The notes under the pieces are model-generated. The model did no database searches. It saw only the letters and a program-made list of their open reading frames with translations, and was not told the DNA's origin. A stretch of DNA of 64,000 nt, from contig NZ_AYSJ01000015.1 in the NCBI RefSeq assembly GCF_000517265.1, positions 234,947-298,946 on the forward strand, given 5' to 3'. This stretch comes from Photorhabdus khanii NC19 (GTDB lineage Bacteria > Pseudomonadota > Gammaproteobacteria > Enterobacterales > Enterobacteriaceae). The position numbers and the translations under genes were made by a program. Numbering within the stretch: the stretch's first letter is position 1; every line of letters starts with the position of its first letter. Below are positions 19,627-27,874 of this stretch, in pieces.

Positions 19627-21374
19627 TCTTCTTCACTGATAATCTGCCCCTGATTATCCAGTTCAAGCTGGCTGGAGCCGATAAGGTTATCGTAACTGTA
19701 ACGTAGCTGATTGTTGTCGATACCTTCTGGTTTACCGCTCTCCCAATGCAATGCCTGCACTTGTGCGCGACCGGTTTCACCTACCGTGATAACTTGCAGG
19801 TCTTCCGTTATGGTGGCGCTGTTTTGTGTTATGCGTAGTTCCAATCCAGGCAGATAAGTGACCCGCTGCTGCTGTGTGGTATTTTGTGTTGGCTGTTCAT
19901 TGACTTTCAGCCGCCGCATCCCATCACTGCCGTAGCGATACCACTCGTTTCCTATGCTGTTATTGACTTGCTTCAATTCGCCTCGTGGTGTCCAGACCAG
20001 AGACTGTCCGGGCAACAGACTGGTTTGGTGACCGCCAGCATCGAACAGTGCATCAACTTTATTTGGATCGGTAGTTAACGTGCTGAGAACACCCCGATTG
20101 CTGCGATTTGAGATCGTGATACCTGTCGTGTAGTTGTTTTGAGTGGCTGGTGAGCTGTGCCGGATTTGCATCAGATTACCGCTGTGATCGTAACTGTAGC
20201 TGCGAGTGTAGTTGGTATAAGTGTTGTTGTCAGAAGGTGAAACGGGAGAAGGAAGTTGGTGACTTTGCTGACTGATATTCGCCATTTCGCGGCCAGTTGC
20301 TTTGATTAATTGATACAGAGAATCGTAGGTGTAGATATTCTCTGGTACCACTTTCTGATTATGCCAGAAGCGGGTGGCTTCCGCGTCATTACGGATACCT
20401 ATCACATTGCCTACTGGGTCATATTCATAGCGTAAATCCTGTAACACTTTGGTGTCTGACGGACGGCGGGTGGTGATACCGATAAGCCGCTGAGTTTCCG
20501 GTTCATAGCGGTATTCCGTGATAACACCGTTACCGTGCGCTTCACGTAATTTTTGTCCGGCGGCGGAGTAGGTCAGGGATTTGATAATAACTTGTTCACT
20601 CTGGCCTTTTAGCGTTAGCCAGCTCCCTTTGAGCTGCCCGGCCACATCATAGGCCAGACGCTGTGTGTTTCCTTTTGCATCGGTTTGGCTCAACAGAGCG
20701 CCAGTCGTATCGGTTTTACTTTGGGTAATATAGACATCGTTGCTCAGTTTTTTCTGCCAGATGCTCTGGTCTTCACTTGTCCAATCAGCTTCCTGACTAT
20801 CAAACAACAACTGGTGGGATTGTGATAAAACGGTACCTGTCAGGGAAAGGCTGTTCAGTTGAGTTAATCCCGCGGTATCGTAATGGCTAACACACTGACC
20901 GGCGAGGTTGAGATCTTTCTCGGTGGCTGTATTGCCTGCCCAGATAAGGCGTTCGGTAATTTTCTCTTCCGTCTGTACTTGCTCGGTGATAGCGAGCAGG
21001 CGACCGGGCAGCGTGTTACCTTCATATCGATGGTTTTGACGGACACCGGTTGCATTGATGATCAATATTAGGCGACCTTCAATATCGTTGAGTGTGATAG
21101 TCCGACCAGCATCAACACTTTCTTCACGTAGAACAGGACCAGCAAGATTAAAGACGCGAATGAAATTCGGGCCGCTTTGGTTTTTGTTCTTGCGTGGATC
21201 GGTGTTTTTTACCTGAAATCCCTGAATATTGAATTCATAGCGAGTGATCAGTTCGTTACTGTTTTCTTCAGCTTGAATACGTAGATATTCCAGCGTGCGT
21301 ACATTTAACTGCCGGTTATCCAATACACTGATCGATGGTGTTTTTTGGTCGATTGCAGAATGATAACTGCTCAT
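19602..21374 (-). pseudogene. tccC: Truncated tccC (toxin complex TcC, Rhs core only)
   Basis: TcC proteins form, with TcB, the hollow Rhs cocoon that encloses a toxic C-terminal tip before injection through TcA. This frame gives the N-terminal YD-repeat core (590 aa) and aligns by eye with the intact copy at 57165-60248: ISVLDNRQLNVRTLEYL at the start, AGRTITLNDIEGRLILI, then many Y-D repeats such as YRYEPETQRLIGITTRR. It runs to GQIISEE and then leaves the family: the intact copy continues YYPFGGTALW and through the core end with the DPxG...DPxG self-cleavage region, all missing here. The next coding sequence is the tip at 19039-19626 in another frame. I conclude that a deletion of the core end plus a frameshift has inactivated it. 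Confidence 0.85.
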
Positions 21375-21554
21375 ATTTTAACTCCTTAGACGATATTAAT
21401 CTTCAAAATAATTTAAGTTACAGCAACAGCCAAACGACCTTATATCACTAAATAGACAAGGAAAGAGATTTATCGAGATGCTATTAATGCAAACGCGTTG
21501 GTAATTTTTGAGATTGTATTAATAGAAATTAAGGTATCAGATAGAGGTGTGATC

Positions 21555-21589
21555 GGCCAACCATCAGGAAAACAAGTGGTTAGCCGACT
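21555..21589. repeat. Inverted repeat in the tccC-operon intergenic region
   Basis: TCGGCCAACCA (21555-21565) and TGGTTAGCCGA (21579-21589) pair over 11 bp with one mismatch around a 13-base loop. It could be a terminator scar or an IS end; no U-tract follows. Confidence 0.4.
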
Positions 21590-21997
21590 TGATATGCCGA
21601 TAGTGCTTAAATAACGAATCATTTGTATCTCACTGTTAATGCAGAGAAAACGTTATTTGGTTGAGGCAGTATTTGTTTAGTTAAAACGCATTGCTTAAAT
21701 GAAACATTCAAAATATCGTAATTTGATAAATTTTCTATTGGAGGTGATAGCCGGATGATTGCTTATACCTTCCGATCAAAAAGCAAGTCTAGTCTACGTA
21801 CCTTTGAGTTGATTGTTTTTAAAGAGATCTAAGGTTATTTAGTTCCATTATGGAAAGCTATTTCACTTATTAATACTGATAGGATAACATGAGATTTTTT
21901 CATGTTGTAATTTTGAAACTCTCACTTTAGCTTATAACTTGTTTATTTTTAAATAGTTATGGTCATTATTTCACCATGATAATTTTTAGATAAAAAT

Positions 21998-22031
21998 TTG
22001 ACATATGATAATATCAATCTAACATTATATA
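21998..22031 (+). promoter_or_regulatory. Probable sigma-70 promoter of the RiPP-like operon
   Basis: A perfect -35 TTGACA lies at 21998-22003. The -10 is less clear: TATATA at 22026-22031 is 22 bases away and CATTAT at 22023-22028 is 19 away. The leader to the peptide start would be about 60 bases. Confidence 0.4.
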
Positions 22032-22093
22032 TAAATATTAATTATAAATTAATATTTTTAAAACAATTCTGTAATTAGCAATAAGGAGTTAAA

Positions 22094-22165
22094 ATGGAAA
22101 TTGAATTTATTGAAGAATCTGAGCCATCAGTTGAAGTCCTTTGTAATAGTGTTGATTGTCCATAA
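22094..22165 (+). CDS. Candidate RiPP precursor peptide, 23 aa
   Basis: This short gene is the first of the AT-rich operon. AAGGAG at 22083-22088 is an ideal ribosome binding site six bases before the ATG. The peptide has a strongly acidic first half (six Glu in the first 14 residues, no Lys or Arg anywhere) and ends LCNSVDCP, with Cys17, Asn18, Asp21, Cys22 and a C-terminal Pro. That is the layout of a leader plus a small Cys-containing core. Cys or Asp near the C-terminus are the residues known to be changed by MNIO enzymes, and an MNIO gene lies two genes downstream. A hairpin separates it from the enzyme genes, as is usual when precursor must exceed enzyme. I infer the role from context; no known family is recognised. 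Confidence 0.7.
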   Translation: MEIEFIEESEPSVEVLCNSVDCP

Positions 22166-22173
22166 CAATTAAA

Positions 22174-22203
22174 CTAAATCCCCTCTGATTGAATTTAGGG
22201 GGG
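22174..22203 (+). promoter_or_regulatory. Alternative hairpins between precursor and enzyme genes
   Basis: Two pairings compete: CTAAAT (22174-22179) with ATTTAG (22193-22198), and CCCCT (22180-22184) with AGGGG (22197-22201). The second covers part of the purine-rich ribosome binding site (GGGGGGAAGG, 22198-22207) of the next gene. This may lower translation of the enzymes relative to the peptide or stabilise the 5' part of the mRNA. Confidence 0.45.
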
Positions 22204-22213
22204 AAGGTGTATA

Positions 22214-23071
22214 ATGATGAATCAAAGAGAAATAAACATATATTTATCAAAATTAATATCAAATCCGAAATACTCGATAAAAATGTATGAAAATCCAAAT
22301 AAATTTATGGATAAATATCATATAGCTACGGAAAGCAGAGGAGTATTAATTGATTTTTTTAAGAAAAATGGCGGAAGATTTGTTAGTTCGTCGATTTTGC
22401 AAAAAATAAAGAGAATGGATGGTTTGAAAGCGGCACTTACCAATGTATATAAATATTTAGGTGAAGAGAAATTTGAGTTAGAATTTGAAAAATATTTAAA
22501 TAGTCTTCCTTTTAGTGATCAAGTTAAAAGGAACCCTGTTATTGAATCTGAAGTTTTTTGTAGTTTCATAATCGACTCAACTGGAGATGATGTACTAAAA
22601 TTAATTGCATTATATGAGAAAGAAAAGAACAGCCTTATAATTGATCTTCAAAATACGAATGATAATTGGATAGATTATACACCAAAGATTGATATAGCTC
22701 CTCTGGAAAAAGTATTTGTTATTTCTCATCCAACAGTGAGAGTGAAAAAATTTACTAAAAATATTAGTGTATTACTAAATCTTCTTCATAAGGGAGAACC
22801 TCCTGGTATTTTGAAAGAAAATTTAATGGAAAGAGAAAGTAATATTATGTTTTATAAGAAAAACAAATCCCGAGAAATTATTTCATGTATGATAGGTGAT
22901 GTTATCTGTCATATTGTCTTGTCGTGTAAGAATATAATATTAGCTAGTAATATATTTAATGAAGTGAATGAATGTTATGATATCGACAAGGATACCTTCA
23001 TATCTTCTCTTAAGATGCTGAATTCAAATGGTTTAATCTTTCTTAGTGCTAAGGATATTCTCAATGAGTAA
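22214..23071 (+). CDS. MNIO partner protein, RRE-like (RiPP recognition)
   Basis: This 285-aa protein matches no family I can name with certainty. The N-terminal 100 residues have a pattern seen in partner proteins coded next to MNIO enzymes: helices with a short Lys/Arg segment (SSSILQKIKRMDGLKAAL) and a closing LGEEKFELEFEKYL. The last 60 residues read like a small winged-helix or PqqD-type recognition element: SNIFNEVNECYDIDKDTFISS, then LKMLNSNGLIFL. MNIO enzymes need such a partner to bind the leader peptide and present the core. The end overlaps the MNIO start by eight bases (ATGAGTAA), so the two are translated together. The function is inferred from position and this pattern. Confidence 0.55.
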   Translation: MMNQREINIYLSKLISNPKYSIKMYENPNKFMDKYHIATESRGVLIDFFKKNGGRFVSSSILQKIKRMDGLKAALTNVYKYLGEEKFELEFEKYLNSLPFSDQVKRNPVIESEVFCSFIIDSTGDDVLKLIALYEKEKNSLIIDLQNTNDNWIDYTPKIDIAPLEKVFVISHPTVRVKKFTKNISVLLNLLHKGEPPGILKENLMERESNIMFYKKNKSREIISCMIGDVICHIVLSCKNIILASNIFNEVNECYDIDKDTFISSLKMLNSNGLIFLSAKDILNE

Positions 23072-23891
23072 ATATGAAAAGCTTGGTATTGGTGTTAACT
23101 ATAAGTCATCTTTTTCGAAAGAAATTTATAAAAATATTCAACATATTGATGTTCTTGAAGTACACTCTGAAAAATTTTTTTGGGATAAGGACGACACTTA
23201 TTTAGAAAAATGCTGTAACGAGGTGCCAATTATATTTCATGGTCTTGATATGTCATTGGGAAGTGAGGAGAGCTTGGATAGTGAGTATATAAATAAATTA
23301 AAGCAAGTTGTTAATGATAAAAAACCTAAATGGTATAGTGATCATTTATCAGCAACACGGCATGGAGATATTGAGGTTGGGCATTTAATGCCAATACACT
23401 TCTCAGTTGAAAATGCATGCAAAATAATAGAAAAAATAAATAAAATAAAATCACAAGTTAGTGATAGGTTTATTATTGAAAATATTACTTATTATTATGA
23501 AATGCCTTTGTCTGATTTGTCAGAAATTGAATTTATAAATAAAATAATTAAAGGTAGTGATTGTGGCATGTTGTTGGATATTAATAACTTATATATTAAT
23601 TCAATAAATCATAATTATGATCCTAAAGAATTTTTGCTAAAACTACCATTAGATCATGTTGTAGAAATTCATTTGGCTGGTGGGGCATATAAGTTTGATA
23701 TGATTATAGACACTCATGCTAATGATATATGGAATGAAGTATGGGAATTATATGAGTTTGCACTTTCAAAAACGGATGTCAGTGGTGTTATAATTGAAAG
23801 AGATTCTAATGTTGAAGATTACACTACTATTATTGATGAAATATCTATAGCTCGTGATATATATAAGAGAGTATATGGAAAAGTAATATGA
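23064..23891 (+). CDS. MNIO-family (DUF692) multinuclear iron-dependent oxygenase
   Basis: This 275-aa TIM-barrel enzyme belongs to the DUF692/MNIO family (MbnB, TglH, ChrH, ApyH), which uses two or three irons and O2 to remodel Cys or Asp side chains in ribosomal peptides. The metal ligands are all visible: H34 (EVHSEKFF), E139-N140 (IENITYYY), D172 and N175 (LLDINNLY), E201 and H203 (VEIHLAGG), and D216-H218 (IDTHAND). The frame is open from 23046, but the ATG at 23064 overlaps the partner gene stop and matches the family start (KLGIGVNYK). The likely substrate is the 23-residue peptide at 22094. The closest known member cannot be decided by eye. Confidence 0.88.
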   Translation: MSKYEKLGIGVNYKSSFSKEIYKNIQHIDVLEVHSEKFFWDKDDTYLEKCCNEVPIIFHGLDMSLGSEESLDSEYINKLKQVVNDKKPKWYSDHLSATRHGDIEVGHLMPIHFSVENACKIIEKINKIKSQVSDRFIIENITYYYEMPLSDLSEIEFINKIIKGSDCGMLLDINNLYINSINHNYDPKEFLLKLPLDHVVEIHLAGGAYKFDMIIDTHANDIWNEVWELYEFALSKTDVSGVIIERDSNVEDYTTIIDEISIARDIYKRVYGKVI

Positions 23892-25126
23892 ACTTTTTAA
23901 TTGTTGCACATCCTGATGATGAAATTATATGGTTCAATCCAAAAGATTTTGACTATATAGTTATAGTTTTCTCTGGTAGAGAAAACAAACCGTTATTTCA
24001 TAAACAAAGGAGTGAAGCATTATCTGAACATCCTTATTTTTCTAAAATTATTAATTTGGGTTTAAAAGAACCTGGGAATTGGGAAAGTTTTGAAACTAAT
24101 TTTTTGGATAAAAAATATTTTAAGATCTTATGTGATTCTCTAGAAAAACTAAACATTTATGAATATGACTCTATTACTACACATGCTTTACATGGTGAAT
24201 ATGGGCATTATGATCATATTGCTGTCTATTATGCTGTAATTGAAATCTATGGAAAGAAGAATACTATCTATATATCTAATGGGTACAACATAGGTCAAGA
24301 TGAAATATTATTTTCTAATTACATAAGTGATTATGTGAAGATAAAAAGAATCTACCAAAATCATGGTGTATGGACTTGGAATAAATATAGACTTCCTCAG
24401 GGTGTTCCTTCAACTAAACTAATAATTGATAATAGAAATTTGAGAATAGCATCTTTAGCGAGTATACCAGAAAGAGAATATAATTTACAAATTGCTATTA
24501 ACTCTATCTATCCACAATTAGATGAATTAAATGTATATTTAAATGGATACGAAAAGATACCTCAATTTCTGAATAGAGATAAAATTAAAGTTTATATGAG
24601 CCATCGTTTTGGGGATTTTGGTGATGCATCAAAGTTCTTCCCATTAAAAAATAAATCTGGGTATTTATTTACGCTTGATGATGATCTAATTTATCCACCA
24701 AACTATGTTGAAAAACTTGTATTGAAAATAGAAAAGTATAAACGGCAGCAATTTATATGTGTGCATGGGAATATTATTGATATAGATTCATTATCATCAT
24801 ATTATAAATATAAAAAGGGAGTTCACTTTAGTCGGCCGCTTGATAATGATATTACTGTAAATATTCCAGGTACTGGTACATTGGCTTATCATTCATCGTT
24901 GTATTCATTTTCGATGGAGTCTTTTCAATTAAAAAATATGTCAGATATTTGGGTTGCCGTTATTGCTAAAAAAAGAAATATAGCTATCATTTCTATTGAT
25001 AGGCCTGATTGTTGGATTAGAACATCAATATCAAAGACTGATCCTAATTCTATTTACAGTAATAGAGAATATTTGGATAAAAAAATATGTGAAGTGATAG
25101 AAAGAGAGGAATTATACAAGATATGA
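23888..25126 (+). CDS. PIG-L deacetylase fused to a GT-A-like glycosyltransferase
   Basis: Two domains are seen in 412 aa. Residues 1-180 are a PIG-L/LmbE zinc deacetylase: AHPDDE at 7-12 and HGEYGHYDH at 102-110, the zinc and catalytic motifs of enzymes such as MshB and BshB that deacetylate GlcNAc conjugates. Residues 190-400 look like a GT-A glycosyltransferase: IASLASIPEREYNLQIAI as the nucleotide-sugar strand and TLDDDLIYPPNYVEKL with an acidic triad at 264-266 (DxD-type). The obvious reading is transfer of N-acetylhexosamine and then its deacetylation to the free amino sugar, by one polypeptide. The start overlaps the MNIO stop as ATGA, so it belongs to the operon. The acceptor is unknown; a peptide Cys, Ser or Asn is possible. 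Confidence 0.75.
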   Translation: MNFLIVAHPDDEIIWFNPKDFDYIVIVFSGRENKPLFHKQRSEALSEHPYFSKIINLGLKEPGNWESFETNFLDKKYFKILCDSLEKLNIYEYDSITTHALHGEYGHYDHIAVYYAVIEIYGKKNTIYISNGYNIGQDEILFSNYISDYVKIKRIYQNHGVWTWNKYRLPQGVPSTKLIIDNRNLRIASLASIPEREYNLQIAINSIYPQLDELNVYLNGYEKIPQFLNRDKIKVYMSHRFGDFGDASKFFPLKNKSGYLFTLDDDLIYPPNYVEKLVLKIEKYKRQQFICVHGNIIDIDSLSSYYKYKKGVHFSRPLDNDITVNIPGTGTLAYHSSLYSFSMESFQLKNMSDIWVAVIAKKRNIAIISIDRPDCWIRTSISKTDPNSIYSNREYLDKKICEVIEREELYKI

Positions 25127-25893
25127 TCAGTGAATATAAAAAAGAATTAAATGCTCAAGGGTATGTCTTAGTACGGGATTTCTTATGTCATAAGGAGAAA
25201 AAACTACTTAGTTCAGCAGTGCAATTTCTTGATGACCGAGAAGATGTTCCCGGGGAAATAATGAAATACTATGAGTCCAGTGTGATTGATAATAATAAAA
25301 TACTTAATAGAATAGAGAATTTTATTGATGCAAAAAAAGCTTTTTTTATAAATAAAATTGAAAAAAAATCTTCTAAATTATTATCTTTAGTTATGGGTGA
25401 AGATTATTTTTTATTTAAAGATAAAATTAATTTTAAATTAAGCGGTGGTGGTGGATTTTCTCCCCATCAAGATTATCCTGCATTCACTAGATTCATTAAT
25501 AAGGAAATGTTTAATTTAATGATTCCAATTGATGATACAACCATAGATAATGGTTGTTTATGTATTTCAAATAAGCCATTTGAGAAAAAATTAATTCCTC
25601 ATAGCAAAGGTAAGGCATTGAAAAATACATATGAGAAATATGATTGGACTCCTATTCAGGCTAATGCTGGAGATCTTTTGATCTTTAGTTCATTTTTATT
25701 GCATATGTCAAAAGAAAATCTATCTGGTAATAGGAGAAGGTGTATTTTCTTTACATACAATTGTTGTTCTGAAGGTGATCTTAGAAGTAAATATTTTGAC
25801 TTCAAAAGAAAGTCTTTTCCTCCATTAGTAGAACGTGATGAGAACCATGATTATTCACAATGGATAAATAACTTAGCGAGAAGGATTTTATAA
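25123..25893 (+). CDS. PhyH-like Fe(II)/2-oxoglutarate dioxygenase
   Basis: This 256-aa protein is of the phytanoyl-CoA dioxygenase superfamily, which hydroxylates small molecules and, in RiPP or NRPS pathways, amino-acid side chains. The start QGYVLVRDFL is typical. Iron ligands are H115-x-D117 (SPHQDYPAF) and H194 (FLLHMSKEN); the 2OG arginine follows about ten residues later (GNRRRCIFF). It overlaps the previous gene as ATGA. It has no fatty-acyl or CoA context, so I take the substrate to be the modified peptide or a building block for it. Confidence 0.8.
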   Translation: MISEYKKELNAQGYVLVRDFLCHKEKKLLSSAVQFLDDREDVPGEIMKYYESSVIDNNKILNRIENFIDAKKAFFINKIEKKSSKLLSLVMGEDYFLFKDKINFKLSGGGGFSPHQDYPAFTRFINKEMFNLMIPIDDTTIDNGCLCISNKPFEKKLIPHSKGKALKNTYEKYDWTPIQANAGDLLIFSSFLLHMSKENLSGNRRRCIFFTYNCCSEGDLRSKYFDFKRKSFPPLVERDENHDYSQWINNLARRIL

Positions 25894-25961
25894 TGTATTT
25901 TTTAGCATGGGAATGTTGTTTCCTTTCTGGATATAGGGCGAAGTGTTTATTAAATTACTGA
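25893..25961 (+). CDS. Possible 22-aa peptide between PhyH and aminotransferase genes
   Basis: An ATG that shares its A with the TAA stop of the PhyH gene (TAATG at 25891-25895) opens a 22-codon frame that ends one base before the next ATG at 25963. The peptide is hydrophobic with three Cys (AWECCFLSGY in the middle). It fills the only gap of its kind in the operon. It may be a second small product, or just a coupling ORF that carries ribosomes to a start without its own good ribosome binding site. I cannot choose between them. Confidence 0.35.
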   Translation: MYFLAWECCFLSGYRAKCLLNY

Positions 25962-25962
25962 T

Positions 25963-27054
25963 ATGGTAAATACTATGTGTATAAAAAGACGTTATTTTTA
26001 TAGGGATGGGTTGTATAATGAAATTCCTGATTTTAGTATTACTCCAATCAATAATAACTTAAGTTTGATGGAGTTTCCTTATCAGATAAAATTGGACTCA
26101 AAAGTTTACTCTGATAATCTAAAAGAAATAAATATAAATCGTTATCCTAGCTTCGATGCTAATGTAATTAAAGGAAAATTATGTGAAATTAATGGTGTCA
26201 ATTATGATGAAAATATTTTGCTTGGTAATGGTCTTTTGGAATTGGTTCAAACCATTTTGTTATCTTTTTCTACAAAAAAAACTAATCTATTAATCCCAGA
26301 TCCTTCATTCTTTATGTTTACAAGATTGGCGAACATATGCCGAGTTGATGTACATAAAATTCCTCTAAATGATGATTTCAGCCTTAATGTGCAAGCATTT
26401 ATCCATGCGTCCCAACAATATGAAAACTCACTAATTATTATTGATAATCCAAATAATCCGACCGGTGTGTTATTTGGGGCAGATGAAATAAAATGTATTG
26501 TTGAAAATTGTAAGTGTCCTGTTGTTATTGACGAGGCATATGTGGCTTATTCATCGCAAGGTTCAAATATATTAAATCTTATTCCTGAATATGATAACCT
26601 CATTGTTCTCCGTAGTTTTTCTAAAATTGGTTTTGCTGGGCTGCGTTTTGGATATCTGTTTTCTAATCCAAACCTTATCTCATATATTAATAAGTTTTCT
26701 TTGATGTATTCATTAAGTGATATAAAAATGAAATTAGTTCTGGATATTATAAATGAAGAAAAAATTGACACGAAAAATATATCAAATGTAAAGAAATATA
26801 GAGATGTTATGATAAATAAAATGTCAAAATTAAATGATATTGTTGTAAGTAAGAGTCAAGCTAACTTTATTTTCTTTTCAGGAGAGGCTGATAGTATTAA
26901 GTTGTTTAATGATAAAATGATTAGAAATGGAATAAAAGTCAGTGTTTTTCCATTGGGTTACTCAAAGATCACAGATGATAGTATAAGATTTTCCATTGGA
27001 AATAAATCTATAAATGGCATTGTTTTAAATATTATATTAGATAGCTTTAATTGA
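25963..27054 (+). CDS. Class I/II (HisC-like) PLP-dependent aminotransferase
   Basis: This 363-aa fold-type I aminotransferase is closest in pattern to histidinol-phosphate aminotransferase and threonine-phosphate decarboxylase. Visible motifs are NPNNPTG, VIDEAYVAY, the Schiff-base Lys221 in SFSKIGFAGLRFGY, and the C-terminal substrate Arg in SIRFSIGN. The ATG at 25975 (MCIKRR) is an alternative start; neither has a strong ribosome binding site. In this operon it may transaminate a keto group made by the oxygenases on the peptide, or prepare an amino-acid building block. HisC proper would be in a his operon, so that role is rejected. Confidence 0.8.
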   Translation: MVNTMCIKRRYFYRDGLYNEIPDFSITPINNNLSLMEFPYQIKLDSKVYSDNLKEININRYPSFDANVIKGKLCEINGVNYDENILLGNGLLELVQTILLSFSTKKTNLLIPDPSFFMFTRLANICRVDVHKIPLNDDFSLNVQAFIHASQQYENSLIIIDNPNNPTGVLFGADEIKCIVENCKCPVVIDEAYVAYSSQGSNILNLIPEYDNLIVLRSFSKIGFAGLRFGYLFSNPNLISYINKFSLMYSLSDIKMKLVLDIINEEKIDTKNISNVKKYRDVMINKMSKLNDIVVSKSQANFIFFSGEADSIKLFNDKMIRNGIKVSVFPLGYSKITDDSIRFSIGNKSINGIVLNIILDSFN

Positions 27055-27061
27055 GGTTTGT

Positions 27062-27874
27062 ATGTACTATATAATTGGGTACGAAAATATACTTGAGTTT
27101 ATTAATAAAACTATCGGTTTACGTGGTACATCTTTTAATTATTACAATGAATTTTTCATAAAATACTCTGTTTTTGATAGAATACCTGATTCTGACATTC
27201 CTCTTATAACTTCATATGAAGGCGCTTTACCATATTGTTACGACCACCTACTTACATTAAAAGATAAATATACGAATAATTCGGAAAAGATTAATTCAAT
27301 GATTGTAAATAATGTCTTCTATGAATGGCTCTATACATTGTCAAAATATGATAAAATCTATGAATTAATAAACAGAATTATTAAAATTGTTATTGTAAAT
27401 AAGTTATCTTCATATACAAATGGCACGACACAAAAAACAATTGGTCTTGCTTCTATGGATTTTAAAGATGAATTTGATTATCAGGATTTTATTGAATTGG
27501 TTTTTCATCAATTGACCCATATGGTTTTGTTCATTGATGATATCGCCAATATACATATGAATGAAGATACTAAGGGAATTCATGTAGAGGTTGATGGGGT
27601 TAAGTCTGTTTTTGGTAATAACATGTTTCCCATATACTTACTTTTCCATAGTTATATTGTCGGTGTGGAGATTCTTTCATTTAGATCTCAATTGTTTGGA
27701 TTAAACTCATCTGCAAAATATCATGGTTCTACAGATAGAATTGTGAGATTATGTAAAAAAATGTCATGTATTATTAAAGAAAATATAAATATGTTTTCAG
27801 GGCGTTCAAGAGAAATTTTTAAAGAATCTTTACATTTATTGAATGTATTTGAGCATTATAAGGAAACAAAATGA
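27062..27874 (+). CDS. HExxH-type peptide hydroxylase-like protein with HQxxH variant
   Basis: This 270-aa protein has a helix ELVFHQLTHMVLFID with H149 and H153 in an HxxxH metal pair; the usual Glu is Gln150. Around it the layout resembles the alpha-ketoglutarate-HExxH family of RiPP beta-hydroxylases: after the motif an acidic stretch, then FPIYLLFHSYIVGVEILSF with a further His and a long helical tail. The match is by pattern and is weak. Since these enzymes use the motif to hold iron rather than for proteolysis, loss of Glu need not abolish activity. It overlaps the next gene as ATGA. Confidence 0.5.
   Translation: MYYIIGYENILEFINKTIGLRGTSFNYYNEFFIKYSVFDRIPDSDIPLITSYEGALPYCYDHLLTLKDKYTNNSEKINSMIVNNVFYEWLYTLSKYDKIYELINRIIKIVIVNKLSSYTNGTTQKTIGLASMDFKDEFDYQDFIELVFHQLTHMVLFIDDIANIHMNEDTKGIHVEVDGVKSVFGNNMFPIYLLFHSYIVGVEILSFRSQLFGLNSSAKYHGSTDRIVRLCKKMSCIIKENINMFSGRSREIFKESLHLLNVFEHYKETK

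Larger units (their letters stand above)
21375..22093. other. Intergenic region between tccC remnant and the RiPP-like operon
   Basis: About 720 bases hold no gene. They contain an imperfect hairpin (21555-21589), a small palindrome AACATGA/TCATGTT (21886-21906) and a probable promoter before the peptide gene. The base composition drops sharply from about 21700 on, marking the left edge of the AT-rich operon. Confidence 0.55.

Noticed and set aside
25963-27054. Histidinol-phosphate aminotransferase HisC of histidine synthesis
   Set aside because: It lies in an unrelated operon without his genes and is much more AT-rich than core genes.
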